Shown here piece after piece: positions 44,937 through 56,652 of a DNA stretch of 64,000 nucleotides (the first letter of the stretch is position 1; the number at the start of each line of letters is the position of its first letter). Under the pieces are notes generated by a model. The model was not told the origin of the DNA. It did no database searches and was given only the letters and a program-made list of their open reading frames with translations. The stretch comes from Helicobacter cetorum (GTDB taxonomy: Bacteria > Campylobacterota > Campylobacteria > Campylobacterales > UBA6016). A program made the translations under genes and the position numbers. Where the stretch lies: contig DZAX01000001.1 of assembly GCA_022729705.1 (NCBI GenBank), positions 94,942-158,941 of the forward strand, in the 5' to 3' direction.

Positions 44937-45812
44937 ATGAGACACCTTTTGACGACTACGGATTTTGATTATGACGAAGTAGGGGGGATACTGGCTAGGG
45001 CGGCTACGTTTTTGGAGGCGAAAGAGGATGAAAAAAAGCATACAGGCAAGCTTTTGATTAATATCTTTTTTGAAAACTCCACAAGAACAAGAAGCTCTTT
45101 TGAAGTTGCGGCAAAGAGGCTAGGGCTTGATGTGGTAAACCTAGACGTTGGCGCCAGCTCTACAAGCAAGGGCGAGACGCTTTACGATACGGCGGCAAAT
45201 CTTGACGTAATGGGACCATCCATCATAGTAGTCCGCCACAAAAGCTCCGGCGTGCCGCAAATACTCTCCAAATACGTCTCATGCTCCATCGTAAACGGCG
45301 GCGACGGCTCTCATGCGCACCCGACGCAAGCTCTTTTGGATCTCTTTACGCTAAGGGCAAATCTTGGCGAGTTAAAGGGCAAAAAAGTGGTAATAGTCGG
45401 CGACGTCAAAAACTCAAGGGTCGCAAACTCCAATATAGAGCTACTGACGAGATTTGGCGTAGAGGTCGTCTTGGCTGCTCCGCCTCACTTTATGCCAAAA
45501 ACGGAGCTTAAAAAAACATACAATCTCAAAGAGGCGATTGAGGGGGCAGACGCTATTATGAGCCTTCGCACGCAAACAGAGAGGCATGAGACGGTTAGTT
45601 ATGCGAGTCTCAAAGATTATGCGTCTGATTTTTGCATCACCGAGGAGCTTATAGAGGGCAGAGATATTATCGTGCTTCACCCGGGACCCGTGCATAGAAA
45701 TATCGACATAACGGACGGCGTACTGGCTGATTCTAGGTGTAAAGTATTGGAGCAGGTGCGAAACGGAGTCGCTATTAGAATGGCGGTTATAGAAAAACTA
45801 ATTAACGGATGA
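44937..45812 (+). CDS. pyrB: Aspartate carbamoyltransferase catalytic subunit
   Basis: A 291-residue enzyme that commits carbamoyl phosphate to pyrimidine synthesis. The carbamoyl-phosphate loop [13 protein letters not shown] is near 43-55, [15 protein letters not shown] near 121-136 and the aspartate-side loop LRTQTERHE near 207. No pyrI or pyrC-like gene is adjacent. It overlaps pabB by 4 bases. Confidence 0.95.
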   Translation: MRHLLTTTDFDYDEVGGILARAATFLEAKEDEKKHTGKLLINIFFENSTRTRSSFEVAAKRLGLDVVNLDVGASSTSKGETLYDTAANLDVMGPSIIVVRHKSSGVPQILSKYVSCSIVNGGDGSHAHPTQALLDLFTLRANLGELKGKKVVIVGDVKNSRVANSNIELLTRFGVEVVLAAPPHFMPKTELKKTYNLKEAIEGADAIMSLRTQTERHETVSYASLKDYASDFCITEELIEGRDIIVLHPGPVHRNIDITDGVLADSRCKVLEQVRNGVAIRMAVIEKLING

Positions 45813-46750
45813 GGGAGAGGATAAACTCTCTTGCAGGCTCTAAAACACCGTTTTTGTTTTGCCTTGACTATGAGGCTAAAGACGGTTTTGTGTATCCGCT
45901 AGAGTCTTTGCCTGACAATATTGCTTTTGAGATAGGCGGACGCCGTCACGGACGAGTTAGCCTAAAACAAACCCCAAAAATAGTAGCCAAAACTCCGATA
46001 AGCGCCAAAAACTACGCCTCAAAAATAACCGCCATAAAAGAAAAAATAGCAAAAGGCGACGTCTATATGGCAAACCTCACAGCCCCGACATTCATTGAAC
46101 TTGTCGGCGACTTGGAGGATGTTTTTTGCGCCTCTAAGGCTTATTTTAAACTGCTTGTAAAAGATAGGTTTGTCGTCTCATCGCCTGAGGCGTTTGTGCG
46201 AGTGGAAGAGGGCAAAATCTTTACTTATCCGATGAAAGGCACAGCCGCATTTATTGACGAAACAAGTGCGCAAACTCTACTTAATAGTCAAAAAGAGTTA
46301 GCCGAACATACGATGACCGTGGATTTGCTCCGAAACGACCTCTCAATCGTCGGCGAGCGCGTGAAAGTTGATAAGTTTCGCTATCCGCTTATGATAGAGG
46401 CAAACGGGCAAAAGCTGATACAAACGGTCTCAGAGATTAGCGCCGATTTGCCGCTTGATTTTATGCTTGGCGACACTATTTTTGCGCTTTTGCCGGCGGG
46501 TTCTATCACGGGGACGCCAAAGAAAAAGTGTGTTGAAGCGCTAAAGAGTATCGAGGGGTACGATAGAGGGTTTTTTTGTGGTGTGTTTGGGTATTTTGAC
46601 GGAAAAAGTATGCAAAGCGCCGTATCAATCAGGTATATCGAAAAAACAGAAGAGGGCTACGTCTACAAAAGCGGCGGCGGAATCACATACGATAGCGACG
46701 CAAATGCCGAATATGCGGAGATGCTACAAAAGGTCTACCTTGCTTTTTGA
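45809..46750 (+). CDS. pabB: Aminodeoxychorismate synthase component I
   Basis: A 313-residue chorismate-binding enzyme for folate synthesis. It lacks much of the N-terminal domain of E. coli PabB but keeps the catalytic C-terminal half: [79 protein letters not shown]. Anthranilate synthase is the main alternative, but the short form followed by an aminodeoxychorismate lyase gene supports PabB. It overlaps that gene by about 11 bases. Confidence 0.9.
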   Translation: MRERINSLAGSKTPFLFCLDYEAKDGFVYPLESLPDNIAFEIGGRRHGRVSLKQTPKIVAKTPISAKNYASKITAIKEKIAKGDVYMANLTAPTFIELVGDLEDVFCASKAYFKLLVKDRFVVSSPEAFVRVEEGKIFTYPMKGTAAFIDETSAQTLLNSQKELAEHTMTVDLLRNDLSIVGERVKVDKFRYPLMIEANGQKLIQTVSEISADLPLDFMLGDTIFALLPAGSITGTPKKKCVEALKSIEGYDRGFFCGVFGYFDGKSMQSAVSIRYIEKTEEGYVYKSGGGITYDSDANAEYAEMLQKVYLAF

Positions 46751-47390
46751 GACTATTCTTTGCAAAGACGGGGCGGCGCAAAATTTGGAGTATCACGAAA
46801 GACGGATGCTTGAGTCAAGCGGCAAAAAGTTTGACCTCTCTTTTTTGCGTCCGCCGATTAGTGCTTTATGGCGTTGTAAACTTATTTATGCCGAAACCAT
46901 CATATCCGTAGAGTTTACGCCATATATCAAATGCGAGATAAAAAGCCTGACGCTTATCAAATCAAATATAAGCTATTCAAGTAAGTTTGTCGACAGAAAA
47001 GAACTCGACGCGCTATTTGAGGCGAGGGGGGCGGGCGATGATACGCTAATCGTCAAAAATGGACTCATTACAGATACGACAATCGCCAATGTCGCTTTTT
47101 TAAGTGAAGGCGATATATGGCTAACGCCAAAAACACCGCTTCTGAAAGGAACGATGAGGGCGAAGCTATTGGCGGATGGGTTTTTGGAGGAAGCGGACAT
47201 AGAGATAAAAGATTTACCGTCATTTAAAATGGCGGCTATAATGAATGCTCTTAGGGGGTTTGAGGTTTTGGGATATTATGCTAGAACGCCCGGCGTATAC
47301 AACGCCAAAGCAATTTTTCTCATTTTTTCTCCCCCAAAGCCCAATAATACGGCTTCCTATGATGATTTGCTACAGATAATATCAGGATAG
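46740..47390 (+). CDS. pabC: Aminodeoxychorismate lyase (aminotransferase class IV)
   Basis: A 216-residue PLP enzyme that releases 4-aminobenzoate. The start [22 protein letters not shown] and VKNGLITDTTIANVAFLSEGDIWLTPKTPLLKGTMRAKLL (about 100-140) are typical. TTG at 46740 is the likely start: the frame is open further upstream, but that part is antisense-like reading of pabB and has no homology. The last 24 codons lie opposite the toxin gene, so the C-terminal tail was probably created when the TA pair arrived. Start confidence is moderate. Confidence 0.82.
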   Translation: MLFETILCKDGAAQNLEYHERRMLESSGKKFDLSFLRPPISALWRCKLIYAETIISVEFTPYIKCEIKSLTLIKSNISYSSKFVDRKELDALFEARGAGDDTLIVKNGLITDTTIANVAFLSEGDIWLTPKTPLLKGTMRAKLLADGFLEEADIEIKDLPSFKMAAIMNALRGFEVLGYYARTPGVYNAKAIFLIFSPPKPNNTASYDDLLQIISG

Positions 47391-47616
47391 TATCCTCTGT
47401 TGTCGTATAAAATAGATTGTATGGGAATCTATGAAGTACACATTTTCTGATATTGTCTCTGGCTATCGGATATAGTTTTGGAAATCGGATAATTCTATCC
47501 ACGGTTTCTTTAATGTCTTGTTTAAATCTATCGCCTAGGTTTTCCTGCTGGAGGTTGTAGTACTCTTTTGCATCTTCCATCTTTCGAAAATGCAAACTCT
47601 GTAAAATTGGCTTCAA
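47320..47616 (-). CDS. ParE/RelE-family toxin
   Basis: A 98-residue RelE/ParE-superfamily protein: EDAKEYYNLQQENLGDRFKQDIKETVDRIIRFPKLYPIARDNIRKCVLHRFPYNLFYTTTEDTILILSV shows the helix pair and beta-sheet with the conserved Arg and a C-terminal HHRKPYYW. This sub-family accompanies TIGR02574 antitoxins. Gyrase or ribosome-dependent mRNA targeting cannot be told apart. Its 3' end overlaps pabC by 71 bases, and it overlaps its antitoxin gene by 4. Confidence 0.85.
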   Translation of the reverse strand: MKPILQSLHFRKMEDAKEYYNLQQENLGDRFKQDIKETVDRIIRFPKLYPIARDNIRKCVLHRFPYNLFYTTTEDTILILSVANHHRKPYYWALGEKK

Positions 47617-47816
47617 GCACCAAATACTTCGTTATATGAGAGAGTTTTTAGGCTACCACTTCGATACGCTTTTGCTCTTTTGATGGACTCTACTATCCAC
47701 TGCTCGTCTATCTCACCATCTGGCTTGTCGAGGCTTTGGACTAGATTTTCTATCACTATATATCTATCTTGCGGTTTTAGATGTAGTGCTTCTGAGATTA
47801 TTTCATTTATGCTCAT
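47613..47816 (-). CDS. TIGR02574-type addiction module antitoxin
   Basis: A 67-residue antitoxin of the short helical family typified by ISEALHLKPQDRYIVIENLVQSLD and a C-terminal WIVESIKRAKAYRSGSLKTLSYNEVF segment that wraps the toxin. It lacks an obvious DNA-binding domain. AGGAG at 47823-47827 and TATAAT at 47837-47842 precede it. Confidence 0.85.
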   Translation of the reverse strand: MSINEIISEALHLKPQDRYIVIENLVQSLDKPDGEIDEQWIVESIKRAKAYRSGSLKTLSYNEVFGA

Positions 47817-47836
47817 GGCTAGCTCCTTTTTTGCTT

Positions 47837-47842
47837 ATTATA
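47837..47842 (-). promoter_or_regulatory. Promoter -10 of the TA operon
   Basis: A perfect TATAAT on the minus strand, about 20 bases before the antitoxin ATG, with AGGAG between. The -35 is not recognisable. Confidence 0.45.
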
Positions 47843-47885
47843 TCTCAAATTAGGGCTTTATTTCGTTTTAACTACCACAAAAGAT

Positions 47886-47922
47886 GTATAATACCCCAAG
47901 AAAAACAAACAATTTTGTTTAA
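47886..47922 (+). repeat. Family C short repeat, copy 2, in the mltG promoter region
   Basis: Begins GTATAATACCCCAAG and ends GTTTAA, matching 9223-9261. It lies 25-61 bases upstream of mltG, and its TATAAT is well placed as a -10. TATAATACCCCAA also occurs at 63945-63957. Confidence 0.6.
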
Positions 47923-47946
47923 AGAAGAGTTTACTACAATCTTTAG

Positions 47947-48897
47947 ATGAAAATTAAACACTTATTTTTAAAAGTTTTTCTCTCTTTTGTCTTTGCGGGG
48001 CTCGGCGCTCTAGGTTATGTCTACGTCTACTTAAACGAATATTTGCAGGCTCCGGCTGTTATTGTAATAGAAAAAGGCTCAAATCAAAAGGCTATTGAGG
48101 CGTTAAACGAGGCGTCTATCGGTACAAATATTATTGATATAGCGGTCATTAAATATCTTGGCGGCGCAAAAAGCGGAGCTATAGCCACAAACGGCGTAAA
48201 TAGTAGAATAGAGCTTCTCAAAGCTCTTGTTGCGGGAAAGCAAAAAAACAGTGCTTTGACTTTGATACCAAGCGAAACAACGGAAGTTTTTTTGCAAAAT
48301 CTGGCAAAAAAAGAGGGGCTTAGTCTTGAAAAGTTGAAAGCCGCATATGCGAGGCAAACAAATCAACCCGAGGGCAAGCTATATCCGGAGACGTATAGTT
48401 TGCCGTTTGACGCCGATGAGGAGAAAATAATAACAGAGCTTTTTGCATATTCCAAAAAAGAGTATGCTGCGTTACAAAAAAAGTACGGCGCGACTGAAGC
48501 AGAGTTTGACGAGAAGCTAATTATTGCGTCTATTATAGAAAAAGAGGCGGTAAACCATCAGGAGATGCCGATAATCGCCTCAGTGATTTATAATCGCCTA
48601 AAAATAAATATGCCGCTTCAAATGGACGGAGCGTTAAATTATGGACTATATAGCCACCAAAAAGTAACACCTGAGCGGATTAGAACCGATGAGAGTAGTT
48701 ACAACACATACAAGTACAAAGGTCTACCGCGCTATCCGGTATGCGCGCCCTCGAGAGAGGCTATAAACGCTGCGTTTAATCCCTTAAGCACTGATTTTTT
48801 ATACTTTGTAAAGGGCGTTGACGGCAAGCATAACTTTTCAAATAGTTACACTGAACATAAAATAAACATTAGTGATGTGAAGAAAAGTAACAGATAG
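47947..48897 (+). CDS. mltG: Endolytic peptidoglycan transglycosylase MltG
   Basis: A 316-residue inner-membrane lytic transglycosylase that cuts nascent glycan strands and sets their length. One N-terminal membrane segment (about 8-27) is followed by a LysM-like region and the YceG domain. The catalytic Glu is in IIASIIEKEAVNHQEMPIIASVIYNRL near 198, with LPRYPVCAPSREAINAAFNP near 258. The expression region includes the family C repeat. Confidence 0.92.
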   Translation: MKIKHLFLKVFLSFVFAGLGALGYVYVYLNEYLQAPAVIVIEKGSNQKAIEALNEASIGTNIIDIAVIKYLGGAKSGAIATNGVNSRIELLKALVAGKQKNSALTLIPSETTEVFLQNLAKKEGLSLEKLKAAYARQTNQPEGKLYPETYSLPFDADEEKIITELFAYSKKEYAALQKKYGATEAEFDEKLIIASIIEKEAVNHQEMPIIASVIYNRLKINMPLQMDGALNYGLYSHQKVTPERIRTDESSYNTYKYKGLPRYPVCAPSREAINAAFNPLSTDFLYFVKGVDGKHNFSNSYTEHKINISDVKKSNR

Positions 48898-48927
48898 GCT
48901 ATTTTTAGCCTAATATGCCATTTTTTT
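48895..48927 (+). terminator. Weak terminator after mltG
   Basis: TAGGCTA-TTTT-TAGCCTA (48895-48912) includes the mltG stop codon. A T-run follows, but nine bases later, so termination may be partial. Confidence 0.4.
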
Positions 48928-48967
48928 AAAACTACTTAATCTCTATAGTATAAAAAACTGTTACAAT

Positions 48968-51233
<2,266 letters not shown>

Positions 51234-51239
51234 TTAAGT

Positions 51240-51264
51240 GCCGCTCCTTTTGGGGCGGCTTTCT
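51240..51264 (+). terminator. Intrinsic terminator after icd
   Basis: GCCGCTCC (51240-51247) pairs with GGGGCGGC (51252-51259) across loop TTTT with one T-G wobble; TTTCT follows, and a longer T-run starts seven bases on. Probably partial, because mdh has no clear promoter of its own. Confidence 0.55.
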
Positions 51265-51335
51265 AAAACATTTTTTTGTGTAAAGTTTAATCAAATGATT
51301 TTAGATTGGACTTTAGACAAAAGATACAAACAAAA

Positions 51336-51426
51336 CCTCAACTCTCCCGCGAATGCGGGCAGCTTTAGGGGGTCGCAAGGGACATTCGTGTCCCTGCCAC
51401 AGAGGGAAGCTTCGCTTCCCTCTGTG
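51336..51426 (+). repeat. Family B multi-hairpin repeat, copy 3
   Basis: CCCGC-GAAT-GCGGG at 51346-51359 with the same flank as copy 1; then AGGGACA closing a TTCG tetraloop (51378-51395); then a perfect 13-bp stem with arm CACAGAGGGAAGC and loop TTC (51398-51426). The third arm is unrelated in sequence to that of copy 1, yet has the same 13-bp, 3-nt-loop geometry and position. It lies between icd and mdh. Confidence 0.75.
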
Positions 51427-51454
51427 TATAACATCAAAATGAAAAAGGCGAAAC

Positions 51455-52408
51455 ATGAAAGGAAGAAAAGTAACGGTTGTAGGTGCTGGAAATGTTGGTT
51501 CTACTATTGCGTTTATCCTTGCTATGAACGGAGTTTGCCATGAGATTTGGATGCGCGATAATAAAGTAAACGTAGCAAAAGGCAGAGCACTTGACATGAG
51601 CCAAGCTGCGCAAGCCGGAAGAAGTCACGCCGTAGTTAGAGCGGCGGAGACTCCAAAAGATATAGCCGGTAGCGATATAGTCGTTATAACAGCGGGAAGC
51701 CCTAGAAAACCGGGTATGAGTAGAGACGACCTTTTGTTTATTAACGCAGAAATTATAAAATCTATATGTTTGGATATTAAAGAGCATGCTCCAAACTCTA
51801 TAATAATCGTTGTGTCAAACCCGCTTGATGCCATGGTTTACACAGCGGTGCGGAGTTCTGGTTTTGATAGAGACAGAGTGCTTGGAATGGCTGGAATACT
51901 TGATTCGGCGAGAATGGCTAGCTTTATCCAGCAAAAATTGGGCTATGGGGCAGGGCAGATCAGGGCTTCTGTGATGGGTGGACACGGTGATGATATGGTG
52001 CCTCTTCCTAGGTATTCGACCGTTGCGGGGGTTGGGCTTTATGACCTTTTGACGCCTGAGGAGATAGATGAGATTGTTTATCGCACAAGACATGGCGGAG
52101 CTGAGATAGTGGAGCTATTGCAAACCGGTTCGGCGTACTACGCTCCCGCAAAAGCTACGGCTATGATGGTTGAGTCTATCATGAGAGACACCAAGCAGAT
52201 TCACCCTTGCGCCGTTATGATGAACGGCGAATACGGCTACAACAATATCGTAAGCGGCGTGCCAATCATGATAGGTGCAAAAGGCGTTGAAAAGGTGATA
52301 GAGGTCAATCTAAACGACGATGAAAAAGCGGCGTTTGGTCGTTCGGTGGCAAGTGTGCAAACGTTGGTTGACAAGTTAGAAAACGCAAACTTCTTTGGGG
52401 GGCTATAA
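51455..52408 (+). CDS. mdh: Malate dehydrogenase (NAD-dependent, LDH-like)
   Basis: A 317-residue dehydrogenase. [10 protein letters not shown] is at 10-19; the active-site loop [13 protein letters not shown] near 87-99 has the Arg residues that select malate over lactate; catalytic His is in MGGHGDDMV near 178. An acidic residue after the second strand (WMRDN) supports NAD. It belongs to the LDH-like tetrameric MDH class seen in rTCA bacteria. fumC follows after two bases. Confidence 0.94.
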   Translation: MKGRKVTVVGAGNVGSTIAFILAMNGVCHEIWMRDNKVNVAKGRALDMSQAAQAGRSHAVVRAAETPKDIAGSDIVVITAGSPRKPGMSRDDLLFINAEIIKSICLDIKEHAPNSIIIVVSNPLDAMVYTAVRSSGFDRDRVLGMAGILDSARMASFIQQKLGYGAGQIRASVMGGHGDDMVPLPRYSTVAGVGLYDLLTPEEIDEIVYRTRHGGAEIVELLQTGSAYYAPAKATAMMVESIMRDTKQIHPCAVMMNGEYGYNNIVSGVPIMIGAKGVEKVIEVNLNDDEKAAFGRSVASVQTLVDKLENANFFGGL

Positions 52409-52410
52409 AA

Positions 52411-53799
52411 ATGGAGTATAGAGTAGAAAAAGACACAATGGGCGAAGTGTGCGTACCAAAAGAGGCGATATGGGGCGCACAAACGCAAAGAAGCCTTGAA
52501 AACTTCAAAATAGGCGTTGAGAAGATGCCCTCTGAGCTTATATCGGCGTTTGCGGTACTTAAAAAAGCGTTGGCAATTACAAACCACGAGCTAGGCAAAA
52601 TGGACGAGGTCAAAAAAGAGGCTATCGTAAGAGCGTGTGAGGAGATAATGGAAGGCAAGCTAGAGGGCGCATTTCCTCTATCTATCTGGCAAACCGGAAG
52701 TGGCACACAGACAAATATGAATATGAACGAAGTAATAGCGCATAGAGCGATGCAAAATATGGGTCTTGACTTCACAAAAGAAAAAGCGATACATCCAAAC
52801 GACCACGTCAATATGTCTCAAAGCTCAAACGACACGTTTCCTACGGCTATGCATATAGCGACGGTGGTTGAGGTTGAAGACAAACTTTTTGCGGCGTTAA
52901 GCCATCTAAGAGTGGTGTTGGCGGACAAAATGACGGCGTTTGACGACATCGTAAAAATCGGCAGAACGCATTTGCAAGACGCAACGCCTCTTACTTTAGG
53001 GCAAGAGTTTAGCGGATATGTCGCTATGCTTGACAACTCAAAAGCACAGATAAAAGCTAATTTGGAGTTTGTAAGAGATCTTGCAATAGGCGGTACGGCG
53101 GTGGGTACGGGGCTAAATGCGCATCCAAAACTCTCAGAGACGGCGGCGAGAGTAATTAGCGAGATTACAGAGAAGAGATTTTTTAGCGCCCCAAATAAAT
53201 TTCACGCACTTACAAGCCACGATGCGCTTACGAGTCTTCACGGAGCCCTTAAAGGTTTGGCGGCAAACTTGATGAAAATAGCAAACGATATTAGATGGCT
53301 CGCATCGGGCCCTAGATGCGGACTCGGCGAGCTAACTATTCCCGAAAACGAGCCGGGAAGCTCTATTATGCCGGGAAAAGTAAACCCTACGCAATCAGAG
53401 GCTATTACGATGGTGGCGTGTCAAGTAATGGGCAACGATGCGGCGGTCGGTTTTGCGGCATCACAGGGAAATTTTGAGCTAAACGTATTTAAGCCCGTGA
53501 TAATTTACAACGTGCTTCAAAGCGTAAGATTGCTAACTGATTCAATGATTAGTTTTGCCGATAATTGCGCAGTTGGAATAGAGCCAAACGTTGAAAAAAT
53601 TACAACATATCTAAATGACTCTTTGATGCTGGTAACAGCTCTGAATCCTCATATAGGTTATGAAAATGCGGCAAAAATAGCCAAAACGGCGCACAAAAAC
53701 GGCTCCACCTTAAAAGAGGAAGCTGTAGGGCTAGGGCTTCTTACGCCCGAACAGTTTGACGCATGGGTTGTCCCCATCGATATGACAAATAAATCTTGA
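52411..53799 (+). CDS. fumC: Class II fumarate hydratase
   Basis: A 462-residue iron-independent fumarase. Signature [16 protein letters not shown] near 321-336, substrate residues in [11 protein letters not shown] near 99-109 and [12 protein letters not shown] near 186. It hydrates fumarate to malate, reversibly. The oxygen-stable class II enzyme fits a microaerobe. Co-transcribed with mdh and sucCD by spacing. Confidence 0.96.
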   Translation: MEYRVEKDTMGEVCVPKEAIWGAQTQRSLENFKIGVEKMPSELISAFAVLKKALAITNHELGKMDEVKKEAIVRACEEIMEGKLEGAFPLSIWQTGSGTQTNMNMNEVIAHRAMQNMGLDFTKEKAIHPNDHVNMSQSSNDTFPTAMHIATVVEVEDKLFAALSHLRVVLADKMTAFDDIVKIGRTHLQDATPLTLGQEFSGYVAMLDNSKAQIKANLEFVRDLAIGGTAVGTGLNAHPKLSETAARVISEITEKRFFSAPNKFHALTSHDALTSLHGALKGLAANLMKIANDIRWLASGPRCGLGELTIPENEPGSSIMPGKVNPTQSEAITMVACQVMGNDAAVGFAASQGNFELNVFKPVIIYNVLQSVRLLTDSMISFADNCAVGIEPNVEKITTYLNDSLMLVTALNPHIGYENAAKIAKTAHKNGSTLKEEAVGLGLLTPEQFDAWVVPIDMTNKS

Positions 53800-53816
53800 T
53801 CAAAGGATAGATAAAA

Positions 53817-54989
53817 ATGAATATACACGAGTACCAAGCCAAGGCTATTTTTAAAGAGTTTGGCGTTGCTGTTTTAAAAGGGGTTGTAGTTTCAAACCCA
53901 AAAGACGCTAGAGAAGCGGCGCAAGAGCTTGGCGGACATATTTGGGTGGTAAAAGCTCAAATTCATGCAGGTGGAAGAGGTAAAGGCGGCGGCGTTAAGC
54001 TTGCAAAATCTACGCTTGAAGTAGAAGAGCTTACAAAACAAATCCTTGGTATGACACTGGTAACTCACCAAACAGGTCCTGAGGGTAAGTTGGTTCAAAA
54101 AGTATATATCGAAGAGGGTGCAAAAATAAAGCAAGAGCTATATCTTGGTATGACGCTAGATAGAAGTAAAGAGCAGACGGTGATGATGGCATCTACGGAG
54201 GGCGGCGTAGAGATAGAAGAGGTGGCGGCAAACCATCCTGAAAAAATTATCAAAGTAGCCATAGACTCGGCGTGCGGCTTTCAAGGTTTTCACGGGAGAG
54301 AGCTTGCTTTTGGTTTGGGGCTAGCAAACGAACAGATACCTGAGTTTATCAAATTCGCCAAAGCTCTTTATGAGTGCTACACAAAAAAAGAGGCAAATCT
54401 TGTAGAGATAAATCCGCTTATACTAACAGAAGAGGGTCACTTTTTGGCTCTTGACGCAAAAATGGGTTTTGATGATAACTCTTTGCCAAGACACCACGAA
54501 ATAGAGGGACTAAGAGATCTTGGCGAAGAGGAGCCGACTGAGATTGAGGCTTCAAGATACGGGCTAAGCTATGTAAAGCTAGATGGAAACGTCGGCTGTA
54601 TGGTAAACGGCGCAGGTCTTGCAATGGGAACCATGGACATCATCAAGCACGAAGGTGGAGAGCCAGCAAACTTCCTTGACGTGGGCGGCGGCGCAAGTCC
54701 TGAGACTGTGGCTAGAGGTTTTGAGATAATACTTAAAGATAAAAATGTAAAAGCTATATTCGTAAATATTTTTGGCGGAATAGTAAGGTGTGATAGAGTC
54801 GCAAACGGTATTATAGAAGCGACAAAAATCATTCACGTCGGAGTTCCGGTCATAGTAAGACTAGACGGCACAAATGCAGTAGAGGCAAAAGAGATACTAA
54901 AAAATTCAAATATACCAAATCTAATAGCGGCTGAGAGCCTAGAAGACGGCGCAAAAAAAGCGGTAGCAGCGGCAAAGGGGGAGTTTTAA
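53817..54989 (+). CDS. sucC: Succinyl-CoA synthetase (ADP-forming), beta subunit
   Basis: A 390-residue ATP-grasp subunit. [18 protein letters not shown] near 43-60 and the C-terminal [18 protein letters not shown] and [13 protein letters not shown] blocks are diagnostic. With SucD it makes succinyl-CoA, which feeds Oor when the cycle runs reductively. One base separates it from sucD. Confidence 0.96.
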   Translation: MNIHEYQAKAIFKEFGVAVLKGVVVSNPKDAREAAQELGGHIWVVKAQIHAGGRGKGGGVKLAKSTLEVEELTKQILGMTLVTHQTGPEGKLVQKVYIEEGAKIKQELYLGMTLDRSKEQTVMMASTEGGVEIEEVAANHPEKIIKVAIDSACGFQGFHGRELAFGLGLANEQIPEFIKFAKALYECYTKKEANLVEINPLILTEEGHFLALDAKMGFDDNSLPRHHEIEGLRDLGEEEPTEIEASRYGLSYVKLDGNVGCMVNGAGLAMGTMDIIKHEGGEPANFLDVGGGASPETVARGFEIILKDKNVKAIFVNIFGGIVRCDRVANGIIEATKIIHVGVPVIVRLDGTNAVEAKEILKNSNIPNLIAAESLEDGAKKAVAAAKGEF

Positions 54990-54990
54990 T

Positions 54991-55863
54991 ATGGCGATAC
55001 TAGTTGGTAAACACTCAAAAGTAATAGTTCAAGGTTTTACGGGTAAAGAGGGAACGTTTCACGCGACTCAATGTCTTGACTACGGCACAAATATCGTAGG
55101 CGGAGTAACTCCTGGCAAAGGCGGTCAGACGCATCTTGATAAACCTGTTTTTAATACGGTAAGAGATGCGGTTGAGGCGACTGGAGCCGATGTGTCTCTT
55201 ATATTTGTCCCACCTATGTTTGTCGCAGACGCAATTATGGAAGCGGCAGAGGCTGGTATTAAGCTAATCGTCACCATCACAGAGGGAACGCCTGTAAAAG
55301 ATATGATGATTGCAAAACCTTATGCGACAAAAAAAGGCGCAAAGCTAATAGGACCAAACTGCCCTGGTATTATCACTCCTGAAGAGGCAAAAATAGGGAT
55401 TATGCCCGGTATGATATTCAAAAAAGGTAATGTGGGTCTTATATCAAAATCAGGAACGCTTACATACGAAGCGTCAAATCAAATAGTAGAAGAGGGACTT
55501 GGAATCTCCACGGCTGTAGGTATCGGCGGCGACCCAATAATAGGTCTTAGCTATATAGAACTTTTGGAGATGTTTGAAAATGACCCTGAGACAAAAGCTA
55601 TCGCAATGATAGGCGAAATCGGCGGCGACCTTGAAATACAAGCAGCAAAATACATCAAAGAGCATGTAACAAAACCTGTTACGGCGTTTATCGCAGGTCA
55701 AAGCGCACCTGAGGGTAAAAGAATGGGTCACGCGGGAGCTATCATAGCGGGCGGCGCCGGAACTGCCGCTGAGAAGATGGCGGCTCTTGAGGCGGCTGGC
55801 GTACGTGTCGTAAAATCTCCGGCTGATATAGGAAAAACAGTAAGGTTAAGTTTTAATAATTAA
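54991..55863 (+). CDS. sucD: Succinyl-CoA synthetase (ADP-forming), alpha subunit
   Basis: A 290-residue subunit that binds CoA and carries the phosphorylated His, in [17 protein letters not shown] near 245. [12 protein letters not shown] near 13 and [12 protein letters not shown] near 120 are the CoA-side motifs. Its stop codon is the first arm of a large hairpin (55861-55891). Confidence 0.97.
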   Translation: MAILVGKHSKVIVQGFTGKEGTFHATQCLDYGTNIVGGVTPGKGGQTHLDKPVFNTVRDAVEATGADVSLIFVPPMFVADAIMEAAEAGIKLIVTITEGTPVKDMMIAKPYATKKGAKLIGPNCPGIITPEEAKIGIMPGMIFKKGNVGLISKSGTLTYEASNQIVEEGLGISTAVGIGGDPIIGLSYIELLEMFENDPETKAIAMIGEIGGDLEIQAAKYIKEHVTKPVTAFIAGQSAPEGKRMGHAGAIIAGGAGTAAEKMAALEAAGVRVVKSPADIGKTVRLSFNN

Positions 55864-55891
55864 CAAAAAGAAGCAAAGCTTCTTCTTGTTA
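55861..55891 (+). repeat. 14-bp hairpin starting at the sucD stop codon
   Basis: Arm TAACAAAAAGAAGC (55861-55874), loop AAA, return arm 55878-55891, with one A-C mismatch. No T-run follows. A smaller TCACT-TTG-AGTGA stem lies at 55904-55916. The geometry matches the other long 3-nt-loop hairpins. It may shield the sucD end of the mRNA. Confidence 0.6.
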
Positions 55892-55940
55892 CGCTGTATT
55901 AAGTCACTTTGAGTGAATTAATTGGCAAAAGGATTACAAA

Positions 55941-56198
55941 ATGAAACATACTTACGAAGTTCAAAATATTAGATGCGGTGGTTGTGCAAATACTATAAAC
56001 AAAGCTCTTTCGGCAGAATTTGAAGATGTTGAAATAGATGTAATGAGTAAAAAAGTAACAGTTGAAATCAAAAATGAGTCTGAAATATCAAAAGGTGCCG
56101 AGATGTTAAAAAAACTAGGTTACCCTTTGACAGGCGAAGAGAGCGGAATGCTTGATAAGGCTAAAAGCTTTGTCTCTTGCGCTATTGGAAAAATATGA
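55941..56198 (+). CDS. HMA-domain protein (CopZ-like) within the rTCA gene block
   Basis: An 85-residue protein with a ferredoxin-like heavy-metal-associated fold. Metal-binding Cys12 and Cys15 are in IRCGGCANTI. About 15 residues extend past the domain and include a third Cys in FVSCAIGKI. Such proteins carry Cu(I) or related soft metals. No P-type ATPase is adjacent; instead it lies between sucD and oorD in the same direction. A link to Oor or Fe-S maturation is only a guess from position. Confidence 0.85.
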   Translation: MKHTYEVQNIRCGGCANTINKALSAEFEDVEIDVMSKKVTVEIKNESEISKGAEMLKKLGYPLTGEESGMLDKAKSFVSCAIGKI

Positions 56199-56221
56199 CT
56201 CTCTGAATAATTCAGAATTTT

Positions 56222-56293
56222 AGAGCGGCAAGCCGCAAGAGCCGTCTACTGAAGACCTCATTTTGGGCTTTGCTCAAAATGTGAGAATTAACT
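56222..56293 (+). repeat. Family A three-hairpin repeat, copy 2
   Basis: Starts 24 bases after the HMA stop. Hairpin 1 is again GCGGC-AA-GCCGC; hairpin 2 keeps GTCT/AGAC with a changed loop base; hairpin 3 has arm CATTTTGGGC paired with GCTCAAAATG. Relative to copy 1 the second pair changes from G-C to A-T on both sides, so pairing is preserved. The tail GTGAGAATTAA is conserved. It ends about 30 bases before oorD. Confidence 0.8.
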
Positions 56294-56323
56294 ATGATGT
56301 TTTAAATAATAAGAGGAGATGAG

Positions 56324-56641
56324 ATGTCAGTAATAAATGCGCCCGAAAATACTCCGGTATGGGTTGACGAAGCTAGATGTAAGGCGTGCGATATTTGTGT
56401 TTCCGTGTGCCCTGCGGGAGTTCTCGCTATGAGACCAGAGCCGACTTCAACGCTTGGATCTATGATAGAAATAATCGCTCCAAATGCTTGCATTGGATGC
56501 AATGATTGTGAAATAAGCTGTCCAGATTTTGCAATTTTTGTCGCTGATAAAGCGCAATATAAATTTGCAAAACTAAGCGAAGAGTCAAAACAGAGAGCAC
56601 AGGCTATCAAAGACAACAAATACAGAATTTTGAGCGCTTAA
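56324..56641 (+). CDS. oorD: 2-oxoglutarate:acceptor oxidoreductase, delta (ferredoxin-like) subunit
   Basis: A 105-residue 2[4Fe-4S] protein: Cys19-x2-Cys22-x2-Cys25-x3-Cys29 and Cys56-x2-Cys59-x2-Cys62-x3-Cys66. It wires electrons between the thiamine site of OorAB and external ferredoxin or flavodoxin. First gene of oorDABC, the order known from Helicobacter and Campylobacter. oorA follows after 11 bases. Confidence 0.95.
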   Translation: MSVINAPENTPVWVDEARCKACDICVSVCPAGVLAMRPEPTSTLGSMIEIIAPNACIGCNDCEISCPDFAIFVADKAQYKFAKLSEESKQRAQAIKDNKYRILSA

Positions 56642-56652
56642 GGAGAAGAGTA

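Noticed and set aside
46578-46739. An upstream extension of PabC by 54 codons
   Set aside because: The extension is read through the pabB coding sequence in a second frame and has no resemblance to aminotransferase class IV N-termini.
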